Of a stretch of 64,000 nucleotides of DNA, positions 1-11,500 are shown one piece after another. The position numbers and the translations under genes were made by a program. Within the stretch, counting starts at the first letter, position 1, and each line of letters begins with the position of its first letter. The stretch is from contig JAGPXD010000003.1 of NCBI GenBank assembly GCA_020746995.1, forward strand, positions 5,146,001-5,210,000, written 5' to 3'. The DNA comes from Plectosphaerella cucumerina. Taxonomy: Eukaryota > Ascomycota > Sordariomycetes > Glomerellales > Plectosphaerellaceae. The notes below the pieces were generated by a model, which searched no databases, was not told the origin of the DNA, and saw nothing but the letters and a program-made list of their open reading frames with translations.

Positions 1-1220
1 GGTTGGAGTAGAGGGCACGATGGACGCATCCAGGGGAGCATGATAGCTGAAATGGCAAGGCATATGCTCTAGCACGGGAGGCCTACGGGTCGTCAATGCC
101 GCTTCGTGATGTGGACGGAACAGGGGTGTGGGCGTGCCCGAGCTGTGTGGATGGCCCCTTTTAGGTGACCGCTGATAAGGATCCGACGGGCTGGGATGGC
201 GGGTGCACGGAAGCCTAGGTGCACCTGAATGTGAGGTGTCGTACCGTATCGACTTCGAGGTGGTCAGGGCTCAGGGGCGAGCACGTTTGTCCCAGGGCGC
301 CGGTCGGCGGGCGGGCGGGTTGGAGAACTGGAAGACAGGATGAACCCACGACGGTAAAAGGGGGATCGGGCAGATCGTGTGACTAGACTTGTCTCGGAGG
401 ATCTCGGCGGGCCACTGCTACCTCCCAGGAGCCGGGATGAACACCATCCAGGGGGAGCATCAAAGGGAGGGCGTTGCGGGAGGTATATAGCATCAAGCTA
501 TACCAGTAGCTTCGTCGTTCGTTCATGGGCGCCGGCAGAGGGAGCACAGCTAAAAGGGGCGGTGTCCCTGTCATCGGAGTTGATGCGCGCTTGGCAGGCA
601 GATCATGACGACCCGCCGGCCGGACGGCGGGCGTCATGCCGGCGAGCGGGAGAAGAAAATGGAGAATGGGCCATTCGCAGGACGTTTCATCGAGACAGGG
701 ACATGCTGGGCCTTCTGGCGTGTTTCTCGAAAGGGGGGAACAGACTGTGAGCGGCCGCGCCAGATGTGGAATGACAGCCGCCAAGGGGCGCCGGGCCACC
801 TCGAGCGTCTCGCATTGGGCTTGTCGGCAATGGCGCGTCTGGCCGTGCGCGGGTTGCGGCGAGGTGTTGGGTTTTTTCTTTCGATGGAGAAGGAAACGGA
901 GGGGGGAAGGGGCCATGCGGTCATGTTGCGGTGTTAGTGTCGAAGAGAGGGGAGGGGAGGATCCGAGTCGTGGGAGTATAGAAACGGGCAGCCCGCCCCT
1001 TCTGGTGGTCGGAGCTGAGGAAGCTCTTCAGGTTGGCAGCTGTGTAACGAGGTTTCTTTGTTTCTCGTCTCGACTCGAGCTTGCTTCAGCATCGGCATAG
1101 CATCAGCAGCATCAGCATCAGCATCGACAGAGCATATCATCATCGGCTTGTTGTAATCATCCCTTAATTCACCGAGGGTTCCTCGGCCTAATCACCGCGA
1201 CACACACACACATATTCACC
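1..1220. other. Intergenic region and GH43 promoter; no gene seen
   Basis: Open frames here are short, overlap on both strands, and show no domain, codon bias or splice pattern I would accept as a gene. The last 140 bases probably hold the 5' UTR of the GH43 gene: a CAT/CAG-rich microsatellite at about 1084-1140 and a CA run at about 1200-1213 lie just before the ATG. Confidence 0.6.
1084..1140. repeat. CATCAG-type microsatellite
   Basis: An imperfect run of CATCAG, CAGCAT and CATCAT units lies about 80-135 bases upstream of the GH43 ATG, probably in its 5' UTR or core promoter. Confidence 0.7.
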
Positions 1221-2237
1221 ATGAGACCATCAACATCAAGAGGCCTGCTCTGGGCGGGCGTCCTCGCGGGGCTCTTCACATCGACAGCATCAACACCAGT
1301 CCGCAACCCGGTCCAGGCGCTCTTCGTCCTGGAGGACTCCTCGGCGGGTGATGCGCAGCTGAACCGCGACTTCCCGGACCCGTCCATCATCCGAGCCCAC
1401 GACGGCTTCTGGTACTCCTACGCAACAAACAGCAACGGCAAAAATGTCCAAGTAGCACGAGCACACGAACCCCTAGGCCCATGGGAATGGCTCGACTTCG
1501 ACGTCATGCCCGACCGCGGCTGGACATCGGGACGCAACACGTGGGCGCCCGACGTGCGCCGCACAAGCAACGGCTCCTACGTCCTCTACTTCTCCGGCGA
1601 GCTCCCGAACCAAAACGGCAAACACTGCGTCGGCGTCGCCCTCGCCATGGAGCCTCTGGGCCCTTACACGCCCCAGCCGGAACCATGGGCATGTCACCTC
1701 GACCAGGGCGGCGCCATCGATCCCGCGGGATTCCTCGACACGAGCACCGGCCGCCGCTACGTGACCTACAAAGTCGACGGGAACCACGACGGCAACGGCG
1801 GCGACTGCGGGAACAGCATCGAGCCCCTGGCCGCCACGCCGCTGATGTTGCAGGAAGTCGACGCCGTAGACGGCCACACCAAGATCGGGCCACCAGTCCA
1901 AATCCTCGACCGCACCGCCGCCGACGGACCGCTCGTCGAAGCGCCTAGCATCGCGCTCCTGAGCGACGGGACGTACGTGCTGTTCTATAGCAGTTTCTGC
2001 TTCTCCTCGAGCCGGTACAACGTCAACTATGCCACGGCGCGGACCCCGGAGGGACCGTACGAGAGGGCGGCACGGCCGTTGTTGGTGACGGGGGATTTTG
2101 GGCTGCAGAGCCCCGGGGGCGCGTCGAGCGTCATGGGGGGAGGGCAGTTGCTTTTTCATGCGAATTGTGAGCAGGGACGGTGTTTGTATACGACGAATTA
2201 TCTGGTGGTGGGGAGCGAGGTCATCGTGGGGTGGTAG
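1221..2237 (+). CDS. Secreted GH43-type glycoside hydrolase
   Basis: An intronless gene of 338 residues. Residues 1-24 form a signal peptide with hydrophobic core LLWAGVLAGLF, so the enzyme is secreted. The mature protein shows the GH43 five-bladed propeller pattern: DFPDPSII near the mature N terminus carries the catalytic base Asp, GAIDPAGF carries the pKa-tuning Asp, and VEAPSI carries the acid Glu. Blade motifs such as WAPDV and YVLYFS are also present. GH43 enzymes act on arabinan, arabinoxylan or related plant cell-wall side chains; the exact substrate cannot be read here. Length is normal for a single-domain GH43 without a carbohydrate-binding module. No neighbour suggests a cluster. 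Confidence 0.9.
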   Translation: MRPSTSRGLLWAGVLAGLFTSTASTPVRNPVQALFVLEDSSAGDAQLNRDFPDPSIIRAHDGFWYSYATNSNGKNVQVARAHEPLGPWEWLDFDVMPDRGWTSGRNTWAPDVRRTSNGSYVLYFSGELPNQNGKHCVGVALAMEPLGPYTPQPEPWACHLDQGGAIDPAGFLDTSTGRRYVTYKVDGNHDGNGGDCGNSIEPLAATPLMLQEVDAVDGHTKIGPPVQILDRTAADGPLVEAPSIALLSDGTYVLFYSSFCFSSSRYNVNYATARTPEGPYERAARPLLVTGDFGLQSPGGASSVMGGGQLLFHANCEQGRCLYTTNYLVVGSEVIVGW

Positions 2238-3157
2238 GCCGACGGGTGTGACGCCGACGGAATGGTTCCCGTTGGATTAATGAATAATGTCCGTTTGATT
2301 ATGACTATTTTTTCTGGTATGTCGTTCTTCTCGGCCGAAGCGTTTGTGTGCCTGGACGGGAAGTAGGGAAGATGGTCACGATGAGGGATGGGTTCAGGGG
2401 TACTAGTAAACGCCGGTGAGCTCACTGCCGAAGGGACCCACTGTGACGACCCCGTTTAGTGGGCTGCCCCCCCCCTGTACGATACGCGCCCTCTCCCGCT
2501 GAAGAAAGGCCGTCGACGAACGGCCATTCGCCCCTTCTCCTTCCCAGCCGCCCTTCCTCTTCCACCACCCACATGCGTCCGATCACACTCCAAGAAGCGC
2601 CCCCAGGAAGAAAAGAACCTCACCGCCGAGGGCAGCGGCACTCGTGACTTCCCTCGGCGCTTCACCGCCCGACCTGTCAGCTGGCGGCCACGATGCGCTG
2701 CCCGCCCTGTTGCAGTGAGTTATCTCACGGAGCGTACACCGAGGCTACCATTGGCCTGGCCTTGAGCGCGCGCTCTCGGTGCCCGTTTGTATGCCATCCC
2801 CGCGTTTGCAGCTCCTTGCCGCCTTCGGGCCAGTCAACGGCGCGTCCAGGCTTTCTCGGCCGGAGCGTGGCGCGGGAGGGATCCCTGTTCGCGCTGCTTG
2901 AATGTTCCCTTCCGCTCCCGAAACATCGCGTGATGGCTTCAGCGGCGGCAAGCAGGGGAGTATAGCTGAGGGGGATTCCCGTGGGTGATGTACGGGTTGG
3001 GTCTTGTGTATCCTCAACTTTGTTTTCTGCTTCAAGAATGCTTGCTGTTCAAGTTTGAATCATCGGCCTTGGTGACCTACTTCACTTCGCGTACAACTGC
3101 TTCTACGAGGCAAACATCTGACACCTTGATACCCGCCAAACACCACTCAAACTCACG
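2238..3157. other. Intergenic; no gene seen
   Basis: This GC-rich gap lies between the GH43 stop and the next ATG. Short frames exist on both strands but none has a domain or a plausible exon pattern. The last few hundred bases should contain the promoter and 5' UTR of the membrane-protein gene. Confidence 0.6.
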
Positions 3158-4087
3158 ATGGGGGACTCCTCCGCTTCTTCAAAGCAACAGTCCCCCCTTT
3201 CCCTCCCCGTCATCGTGGGCATCGCTGTCGGTGCCGCGGCCATCATCCTCATCACAATCGGCTGGATATGCCTGCGGAGGAGAAGACGCAGAGCCATCCG
3301 CCTCCCTGAGGAGAAGCTTCCCAAGGGCATTCGGAAACGGAACAGGGCATCTTCCCTCTCCTTCCGTTGCCAGACGCATCTGACGCCAAAGTCTCCCAAC
3401 TTCCCCCTCGACCTTGAGACAGGGGCGGATAGCGGTGCCCGGATCAGCATCCTCTCGAGGCTGAGCATCTGGCAGACCAAGGACATATCGCCCGTTGAGC
3501 CCAAGGCCGTCCTGGGACCCAAGATGAGCACGATGAAGGTGCAGCAGAAAGACGCCAGCCTCCTCATCACCACAGACCTTCCCCCTCGGGGCTCACCGAA
3601 ACCACAGTCGCCTCGATCGTGGATGTCCCCGGATGAGTACAGGACGCCCAGCTCAACAACATCAATGAGGTCGACGAGCGCGCTGCTCCCACCCATTGCC
3701 GCATACGACCCCGTCGTTTACTCGCCCCCGAGCCGGTCACAACCGAATCCTCATTGGGAGCCTCAGCGGCCAAAGTACGCCTCTCCCACTTCGTCGACGA
3801 AGGCGTCGAGTCCATCAACCGGTCAGGGCGGATGGCCACTCCCAGCAGAATAGCGGTCGAGCCCGAGAATACGAGCATCTGCTTGGGAAAGACCGCCGAG
3901 GGGGGACTCGCTGGTGCCGTATGCACACCTCGACATGCAGCATGAGAGGGAGACGTTGAGAAGTGGTAGGCAGACTGGAACTCAAGGGAAGGCTCGGTTG
4001 GTGGACATGGGAGGAGGCAGTCCGACAGAGAGCACGGTGTTGAAGGTGACGTTTCCACCGCCGCCACAGATGAAGGGGAGGAGATGA
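3158..4087 (+). CDS. Single-pass membrane protein, unknown function, two probable introns
   Basis: The N-terminal 30 residues are Ser/Gln-rich. One transmembrane helix follows (about residues 14-38, VIVGIAVGAAAIILITIGWI), then a basic stop-transfer block (CLRRRRRRA) and a long Ser/Pro-rich cytoplasmic tail. The first frame ends at 3853, but coding-like sequence continues in frame +1 and then returns to frame +2, up to a Pro-rich end before the TGA at 4085. A model that fits is exons 3158-3538, 3643-3918 and 3974-4087, with introns GTGCAG...TACAG and GTATGC...GGCAG. This gives 256 residues. Splice signals of the first intron are weak; the simple alternative is a 231-residue protein ending at 3853. 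The family is unknown; this layout is common in fungal surface or signalling proteins. Confidence 0.6.
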
Positions 4088-4269
4088 GCGGGGGTAATTG
4101 CACAAATGTACAATTAATGGGCGGCAAGGAGTGAATTGAGTGATCTCGCTTGTTACGACATCATCAAGTCCATCCATTGCATGACAGGCCGAGGGACCAA
4201 ACATCGAAGAATCCTCATTACACACCCCTTGCATGGCATTACCACCTATCCAAAGCAAGCCACCCCCAA

Positions 4270-5927
4270 TTAGAGACCCTGCTGCTTGTCGTCCTCATGA
4301 ACAGCCGGCGAGGGAAACTTGCCCCTCTGCCAGTACACCCACCAGCCCGTGGTGGCAAGGCTGATGGGAATGGCAAACGCCCAGTATAGCCAGAACTTGC
4401 CAGACATGACCCACTGACCGGCATCGTCGAGACTGAAGAAGGAAGTGCTGAAGATGGCGGCGACAAAGGTGGCGGGCAGGAATGCCGTGGTCAGTATGGC
4501 AATCGTCTTCATAGCAGCGCTGTCGACCTGTGTGGCTGTAGCAATGTCACGCGAGATGGCTGCATCCCGCCACGAGACAATATTGAAAGCCAGCTGGATC
4601 TCGTTCTGCAGACGCTGATGGTTGGAATCTGAGCGACGTCGGAGACTGAGGAGTAGGTTCTGGAAGGCGAGAAGGCGGTCATGAACGGTTGTGGACTCTG
4701 TCCCCGCCGCCCTCTGCTCCATGAAGACAGCATGTCGGTCAACGAGCGCGGCAAGCGAGTCAACGCCCACGGAGAGCGTCTCGGAAATATGTACCGCGTG
4801 CCGGGCGAGGTCATGCATGCGCGTGAAGATCCGGCTGGACATGTCGGACGAGACCTGGCGGGTCTTCTCGATGCGGCGGACGAGGGTGCGGAGGGCCCAG
4901 ACGGCTTCGTCCTGGTTGCTGACGAGGTGCTCGACGAGGGAGGGGTAGGGCCAGAAGGGGTCGGCGGCGCCGGCGGCGTGGTTGTCTTGGGCGGCGAGCT
5001 TGAGGGAGGCGAGGACGGGGGGTTGCAGGGCTACGGGCAGGTCGAAGAGGAGGATGTTTGTGCGGGATGTGGAGGGGTTCCAGTGGATGAGGATGTTGAA
5101 CTTGAGCCAGCGGTAGTCGTCTTGGTTTTTGTCTTGGAGGATCTTGACGAGGAAGCGTGTCCATGTTACTGGAAGGGTTAGGATGGTGAGGTGGAGGGGA
5201 AGGCTGGGGGTGAGGACGCACCGACTTCGCCGGGTTTGCCGTCGTTGTTGGTGAGTTCTTCGTAGCCGAAGTGGCCGTTGGAGTTGCGGCAGTAGCCGGT
5301 CCACCAGAGGTCTGGGATGCGCGCGGCGGTTGAGATTTCTTGTTTGCAGTCGGGGCAGTTCCGCGCGTTGTCGGCTTGGATGAACCTGGGTGGTATTAGC
5401 CGGGGACAAGGAGGAGGATGTTCACTTGGTGCAGAGAGGCTCACCAGATGGAGACATCTATGGGATCGTCTGGCGTGGTGTAGTCCCCTGGTCTGACCCC
5501 TTCGTCTGTTTGAGAGCATGCGGGAACCGTTTGTTCGATCCATACGCCGTCGCCTGATGCATGTTAGAACAGAGAGAGAAGGTCACCAGCGAGGAGGATC
5601 TTACTCTTCCTCCAGATATGCGCCGTCTTGGCAGCGCACTTCTTCGCGTCGTCGAGCATCGTGCTTCTGAAGTTGAGGGAACCACGAGGACTCAAGGCAA
5701 TTCTGGACGATCATGAGGTTTTGAAAAATGACAATCACGAAAGAATGAGGGGGTTTGTACACTTCCGCTGCAGCCTTGCCTGACGGCGGTGTGCCCCTTG
5801 TCATTGGGCTGTCTTGGTCCAGCGGTGATGCAGGCCGTTCAGGGGTCGAGAGCGCTGTGGCTGTGCTCGCCAGTTGCTGCGGGATGCTGTGCAGCCAAGG
5901 CTCGGATGTCGGCAGTTTGACATCCAT
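4270..5927 (-). CDS. CorA-like Mg2+ transporter family protein
   Basis: Five exons on the minus strand: 5927-5761, 5666-5605, 5553-5445, 5385-5222 and 5168-4270, giving 466 residues. All junctions are GT-AG and keep frame. The long soluble N-terminal part ends in a helical region (about residues 300-380) that leads into two C-terminal transmembrane helices (MKTIAILTTAFLPATFVAAI and LYWAFAIPISLATTGWWVYW), the CorA membrane topology. The canonical GMN loop motif is absent; FFSLDD occupies that position, as in many fungal CorA-like proteins, so Mg2+ transport is uncertain. An in-frame ATG at 5975 would add 16 residues, but a GTAAGT donor-like site lies between the two ATGs, so I prefer 5927. It is convergent with the preceding membrane-protein gene. 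Confidence 0.82.
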
Positions 5928-6429
5928 GGATGACGGCCGAGAAAGGTACTTACACGCAGATTTCAAGAAGCACAAGCATCAAACGATGTCTTAGTTTGGT
6001 CGATGTACTACTTCAAGCGTGTTCTGGAACAGGTGGCGACGACTGAGTTGGCCCCCTGGCTTCCCAGCTTCTGATCATCCCTGTCGAATGAGTTCTTGAT
6101 CACATTGCCGAATGTCAAACATCGCGTTTTCACTGCTGTTGCTTACTGAAGTGACTTGAGAAGTGTTCTGTCTAGACTCTAACGGACAGATGCCCGAGGT
6201 GTTGCTTGGAGAAGTGCGATGCGAGTCTTGAGGGGCGAGGAATAGGGGCAAAAGGGGTAAACGAAACCATCAGTAATCCACCACCACTGCCCATGTGAGG
6301 AGTCGGCCTCTGCTTGTAACAAGACAGGAAGGTTTAATGAATGCAATGAAATCAATGGGAATCAAACCCATTCGTGTGCTGTGTGTCAACCTCTGCCGGC
6401 AGAGGTTCGCCAGAGCCCAAAGTGATGTC
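5928..6429. other. Intergenic; CorA-like promoter and SDR 3' region
   Basis: About 500 bases between the start of the CorA-like gene and the stop of the next minus-strand gene. It contains a possible 5' UTR splice donor (GTAAGT, minus strand, near 5960) and no other recognisable feature. Confidence 0.5.
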
Positions 6430-7164
6430 CTAATACGCCCCTTTGTCATACCCGAAAATGTCCACCTCCCCAACATCAACCGGCGGCCCAGCCGACGATC
6501 CAGCCGACAGAAGAACAGGAGTGACATTCGAAGGATCATTCTTCGTAAGATCAAGCAGATACTGCTCCCAAAAGTCAGCACAAACTCATCCTCTCAGCAG
6601 AAGAAAAAAACCCACCAAATCCCTCGACGTATCCCTCTCCCTCTGCCTCATGAAGCACTCCGTCCAAACCGCCGGCGCAACAAGGTTATACGAGTACCCC
6701 TTCCGGCCCTTCTTGCTTCCCATCCCCAACAATGTTGCGGGCGGCCACTTCTTCGCCACGTTGAGGATGAGCACGTCCAAGAAAACGTTCGCGCGGTTGA
6801 GGTCTCGCCACAGAATTCGAATCGCTGCTTCGTCGGCAAAGTCGTGGAGACGGCCTGCTACCTCGGCGTTTGGGTAACAGAGTCTCAAGTCTGCAATGGC
6901 ATGGTCGAGGGCTTCTTGGCCACGGCTGGTGAGCATGATGCGTGTTCCAGCGAGGGCGTAGGACCCGGCTACGTCCAGGCCGGTGCCGGGAGAGCAACCT
7001 GTCAGGAGGACTGTCTGAGACGTCGCAGGAGGAAGCTGGTATGTCGGCGGAACGGCATGGTGGCCACTGCTTGAATGAGAAGGGCTCGAGTCGGTGATGT
7101 AAGAAGAGTAGCTGTCTGAGACATCTCCCCAGATGTCTCCCTCATAGCTCGGTAGTCCTGACAT
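6430..7164 (-). CDS. Shortened short-chain dehydrogenase/reductase-like protein
   Basis: Two exons, 7164-6616 and 6561-6430, around a 54-base GTGGGT...GAGCAG intron with a GCTGAC branch point; the intron holds an in-frame TGA, so splicing is needed. The product has 226 residues. After a Ser/Tyr-rich leader of about 50 residues comes the Rossmann cofactor motif VLLTGCSPGTG (TGxxxGxG at 55-62), then helices and strands typical of an SDR up to LNVAKKW, in the place of NAG. The catalytic Ser and the YxxxK pair are not present, and the usual C-terminal substrate part is replaced by about 45 residues. It probably binds a nucleotide but may not be an active dehydrogenase. The function is unknown. 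Confidence 0.72.
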
Positions 7165-8583
7165 GTTGAAGCTCGATGAAAGGTGCTGTTGTCCTGCCTT
7201 TTAGACATGACTTAGACCTCCAAGATGCTGCCCTATGTAGGCGAGCCCTATGGAGGCAACCAGCCTCCTTAACTCGTAACGCTGCCATCTTCTCCCATGG
7301 CGACCATGATATCTCAACCTCGAAACCTCGAAACCCATACCCCCACTGCTCTGTGATTCGCCGTGTCGCCAAAAGGGTGGACCTTCAGCCCTATGAGCCT
7401 GTAAACGAGGGGCCCCTGTCAGTTCGAAGGGCAGGTTGGGGCCAACGGGCCCCCCACGGCGGCCTGCCATAGCCATGGGACGTCAAGTCATTCCGGCGCA
7501 CATTCGGCCCCGAAGCGTGGGTTTGGCGAGGAGGCCTCGGCTTCGCCCGACGACCATCGGCGACAGCAGCAGTCGGGATGGCCGAGATATCGGAGCCTTG
7601 CCATACTCGTCGAGAACCTTCATTTGCAGTCAAGAAGGGGGAATGACTTACACGACTGTTAGGTTGCTCGCCTCTTGACTGCGAGATTGCTCTCTGCATA
7701 CGAGCCTGTACGCCAGGACGTGGCGAGGCTTCTCTGCCCTATCCCTTCCACATCGAGGCGCATTCGGCGCGGCTGGTGGCCCAGGTCTCCTCTGGCCATG
7801 TCTTGAATACTCATGACGAGGCTTCAACAGGCAGAGAGAAGAGATCCTTGTTGCCTCCACAAGAACACCAGCTTGGACTCCAGCCGCCATTCTCTCACCA
7901 TGGCGTTCCTTGAGCCACGTGGTGTCCAGGGCTTTTCTCTCCTTTCGAGACCATCAGCTACCCCCGACATGACGTCGGTTCGGCCTTGGCCGTGGGCCAC
8001 CAAAGAGGTCGCAGGTCATCGCATCCTTCTTCTCAGCTTCACACTCTTCGATTCCTGGGCCTTCACCAGAAAGCTCAGCATCAGCCTTCATGAGGCCTCC
8101 TTGGACTCTGACTGCCTCCATCTTGACACTGTTTGAGGCACATCCAGGCAAAAGTCCGGCATCACTTCAAGTCTGACCTCTCTTCCAATATGCTGAAGGC
8201 TGTTAGTACACCAGCATTGATGACAGGGAGTAAATCACATACCTCAAACCTCCTCTTCCTCAATCCATCAAACCAAACACCACATCACTCAAAAATCAAA
8301 GATGCAGGCCAAACCAGCCATGGGTATTGCGACCATTTCCACCCTATACTCCAGAAAAGGTCATCAGGGAATCTCCTCCCCGTTTCGTCGGCTCGCCCCC
8401 AGCCGACAGTGTTCATTGTACAGTTTATGTCCTGAAACAGAAGAAGGAAAGTGAGAAAAATCAAACAAAAGCAGGGCCGACCCCCCGGCCGCCAGAGAAC
8501 GCCGGGCTGATGAATTTAGTTGCGCGCCGCAGTCCGGCCATCCCTCCATCTCTCATCCCTGATACACATTTCCTCCCAGAGCC
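7165..8583. other. Intergenic, 1.4 kb; no gene seen
   Basis: The region lies between the SDR-like start and the SAC3 stop, both on the minus strand. Frames of up to about 100 codons occur on both strands but lack domains, splice-consistent continuation or codon bias. It should contain the SDR-like promoter and the SAC3 terminator. Confidence 0.55.
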
Positions 8584-11500
8584 TTATTCGCGCCCCCAGT
8601 TGGAGCTGCTCCGCCGGCTCAACATCTCGTCCTGCTGCATCATCTCGCTCTGCTCCCTGAACCATCCCGTAGTTTCATCCAGGTCCGCGCGCGAGGTGCG
8701 CAGCGATCCCCTGAGCTCCTTCGCCTCCCTCAGGATACGCTCGATGCTGTCCTCCCCCGTCGCGAGCTTCTTGGGTCTAGAGCCGTTCTTATCAGCCCCG
8801 TCGTCCGAGGTGCGCTTGCGCTTCGAGGAAGATGGTGACGTCTCCCGAGGCGTAGTCGATGCCGCTGTGCCGCCGCTCTTGCGGAACGACTCGACAAAGG
8901 CGTTGCGGACGGCCGCAGAGTGCGCAAGGTCCGTCGACGTGCTACGACTACGGTGGTGCTTCGCGCTGTTGCTGTCGAGGCCGAAGGAGCCCCATCCCTC
9001 GTACCGCTTGCCGTCGTACCGCATCGAGTTGGCCAGCTGCTCGGGAAGAGCCGTGCCGTCCGGCATGGTGGCCAGGCCCATAGCCTTGAGCCGCCAGCGG
9101 TCCGACACTTTGCTGACGCGCTTGCCCGAGTCGCTAGCCGCGGGCGACACGCGCCAGGAGTGCATCGGCTTCGAGCCGGGAGGAAGGGATCGTCGGAAAC
9201 TGCTGGTGCCGCTGAGGCTCTTGCTGGCGCCGTGAAGTTGCTCCCGCAATGCCCGAGTCTTGGCGCCGCCGACAGGTGACGCCCTCTCTGAAGCGGTGTG
9301 GTTGGCGTCACCGTTGGGGAGTGACTTCCTATTCGATCCGGTGCGGTCGGGAATGCGCGGAATCTTGAAGTCGCTTCGAACGATCTTGTTGGCGGCCTGT
9401 TGCTCGTCGGCAACCCCCACAAGGATGCCGCTGGCGAGAATGGCGTCTTCGTACCCCTCTCTCCTCTGCAGGAGCTCGCGGAACTCGGCAACGGGATCTG
9501 GGCCCCGTTCCAGTGCCAGCTTCTCAGCCTCTGCTCGCTTCTTGGCCTGCCTCTTCGCTTCCACCGCCTCGGCGTGCTTGGCCGCCATGTACTTCTTGTA
9601 CTCGGCTTTGTCGTTGGCGCGTCGTCGTCGAAGACGCAGCGTCCGTGCAATGTTCCTCCAGCGGTAGAAGAACTTGACACGGAGGTTGTAGATCTGGAAC
9701 TCGCGGGCCTTAGCCAGGTCGCTCGCTTCCTCTTCCTTCCTCTTACGCTCCTCCTCTGATGCAACGAACTGGTCGAAGGTCTGCTTCACAAGATTCTCAA
9801 CGACGTAATCCTGGAACTCCTGCAGGAGCCCGCCGTCGCCTTCCACGAACCATTTGGTGAAGTCACCGAGAAGGTCCTTCTTGGGCTGGGGCGGCGGCAG
9901 AGGAGCCATCGGCGCTTGGGCAGGAGCTGGCGCAAATGTCGCTGCCAGACTAGGAGCCGGTTGCTTGGGCTCTGATGGTTGAGCCGGTGTAGGCGGGAAG
10001 GTTCCCATGGTGGTCTTGAGAGACATACTCGGCTCAGCTGGTGTCGAGAACATTGATGTCGGGGGTGGTGCAGTAGCAGCTGTTGATGTTGTCGAAGCAA
10101 CTTTGGGAGGGAAGGTCGGTGTTGGAGGCGTGAGCTTGAAGGTCGGTGCCGTTGATTCCTTGTTTGTTGTCCCTGTGCCGAGAAGACCGGAAGATGGGAA
10201 GGCAGGCGGTCCGGTTGCCGCCGGAGGATCCTTGGGTAACAGACCCGGAGCACCCGGGTTCTGGAAAGTGCCGGACGGAGAATCAGCGGGTCTGGCCGGG
10301 GAAGGCTCCGGCAGCGACACCGGCTTTGTGGCCGGGTCGGTGGCAGGAACCGCCTGGAAGACCGGCTTTGTTGCACTCGCAAGGCCGGAGAACGGTGAAG
10401 CATTGTTCGCGGCGGGTGCAGGCACCGAGGTAGTTGTTCCAAAGGGTGACTTGGTCTCGGTGGGCGCGGCGGATGACGGCTTGACTGCCGCTTGCCCGAA
10501 AGGACTAGAAGCTGGTACTTTGGATGCTCCAGGGAATGAAGGAGCAGGCGTGTGGGCTGTGGTTACGGAGGCGAAAGGGCGTTGGAAGTTGGTAGAAGCA
10601 GGCTGGGGCTGTGTGCCTGAAGAGGGAGCCTGACCAAACGGATTGGTGGTGGTAGCAGGCTTGGATGCATCTGCAGGTGCAACGGTTCCAAAGGGGTTCG
10701 CTGTGGAAGGGGTGTTGGCTTGTTGGCCGAACGGACTGGTCGTGCTGGGTGGAGCTGCCGCAGGCTGGCCGAATCCTGAAGCAGGTGCTGCTTGGCCGAA
10801 GGGACTTTTCGCGGCCGTGTTAGATGCCTGTCCATTGGGCTGACTGAACGGACTTGTAGCTCGAGGGGCGCCAAAGCCAGAGGGCTGGGCGGAAGTCGCT
10901 GGCTGTTGACTGAATGGGCTGGTGCTTCGGGTAGGCTGGCCGAAGGGACTGGGGTTTGTAGCGGGCTTGGAAGGTTGACCAAACGGGCTCGCTGTTGTCG
11001 ATTGAGGCGTGGCAGTGGCCGCAGAGCCTGGAGCAGATGAGAATGGGTTGTTGTTGTTGGGTGTCGACAATGCTCCAGAAGATGAGCCTGGGAGAGGGTT
11101 TCGGAACGGCGATGGTGCTTGGGTCGAGCTGGTGATGGCTGTGCCATTTCCGTTTGCAAAGGGGCTCGCGTGCCAGTGCTGATTGTCGTCTTTGGATTTG
11201 CTGGATGCTGACGAGGCTAGGGCCAGGGTTAGTCTCGGCCGTATGTGATGATAATGAAGTTCGCTGCTGTGAGACGTGTTTACCTGAGATTGCGAGAAAG
11301 CCGGGGTTATCGGGAACGAACAAGCTCTCCTCGTCGCTGGACTTAACAGCTCCTTGGGCAGAGGGGTCTTCGAACACGGTCTTGTGAATGACGGTGGGGA
11401 GGGAGCGGTTGCCGCGCTTCTTTTCGACTAGGTTGTTGGAGAAGGCATGGCGAATCCGGGGTTGCGTGAGCCTCTGCGTGACGTCCAGGTAGCGCCTGGA

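Noticed and set aside
8327..9235. A 302-codon plus-strand frame over the SAC3 3' end
   Set aside because: It overlaps the conserved C-terminal SAC3 coding region on the other strand and has no domain.
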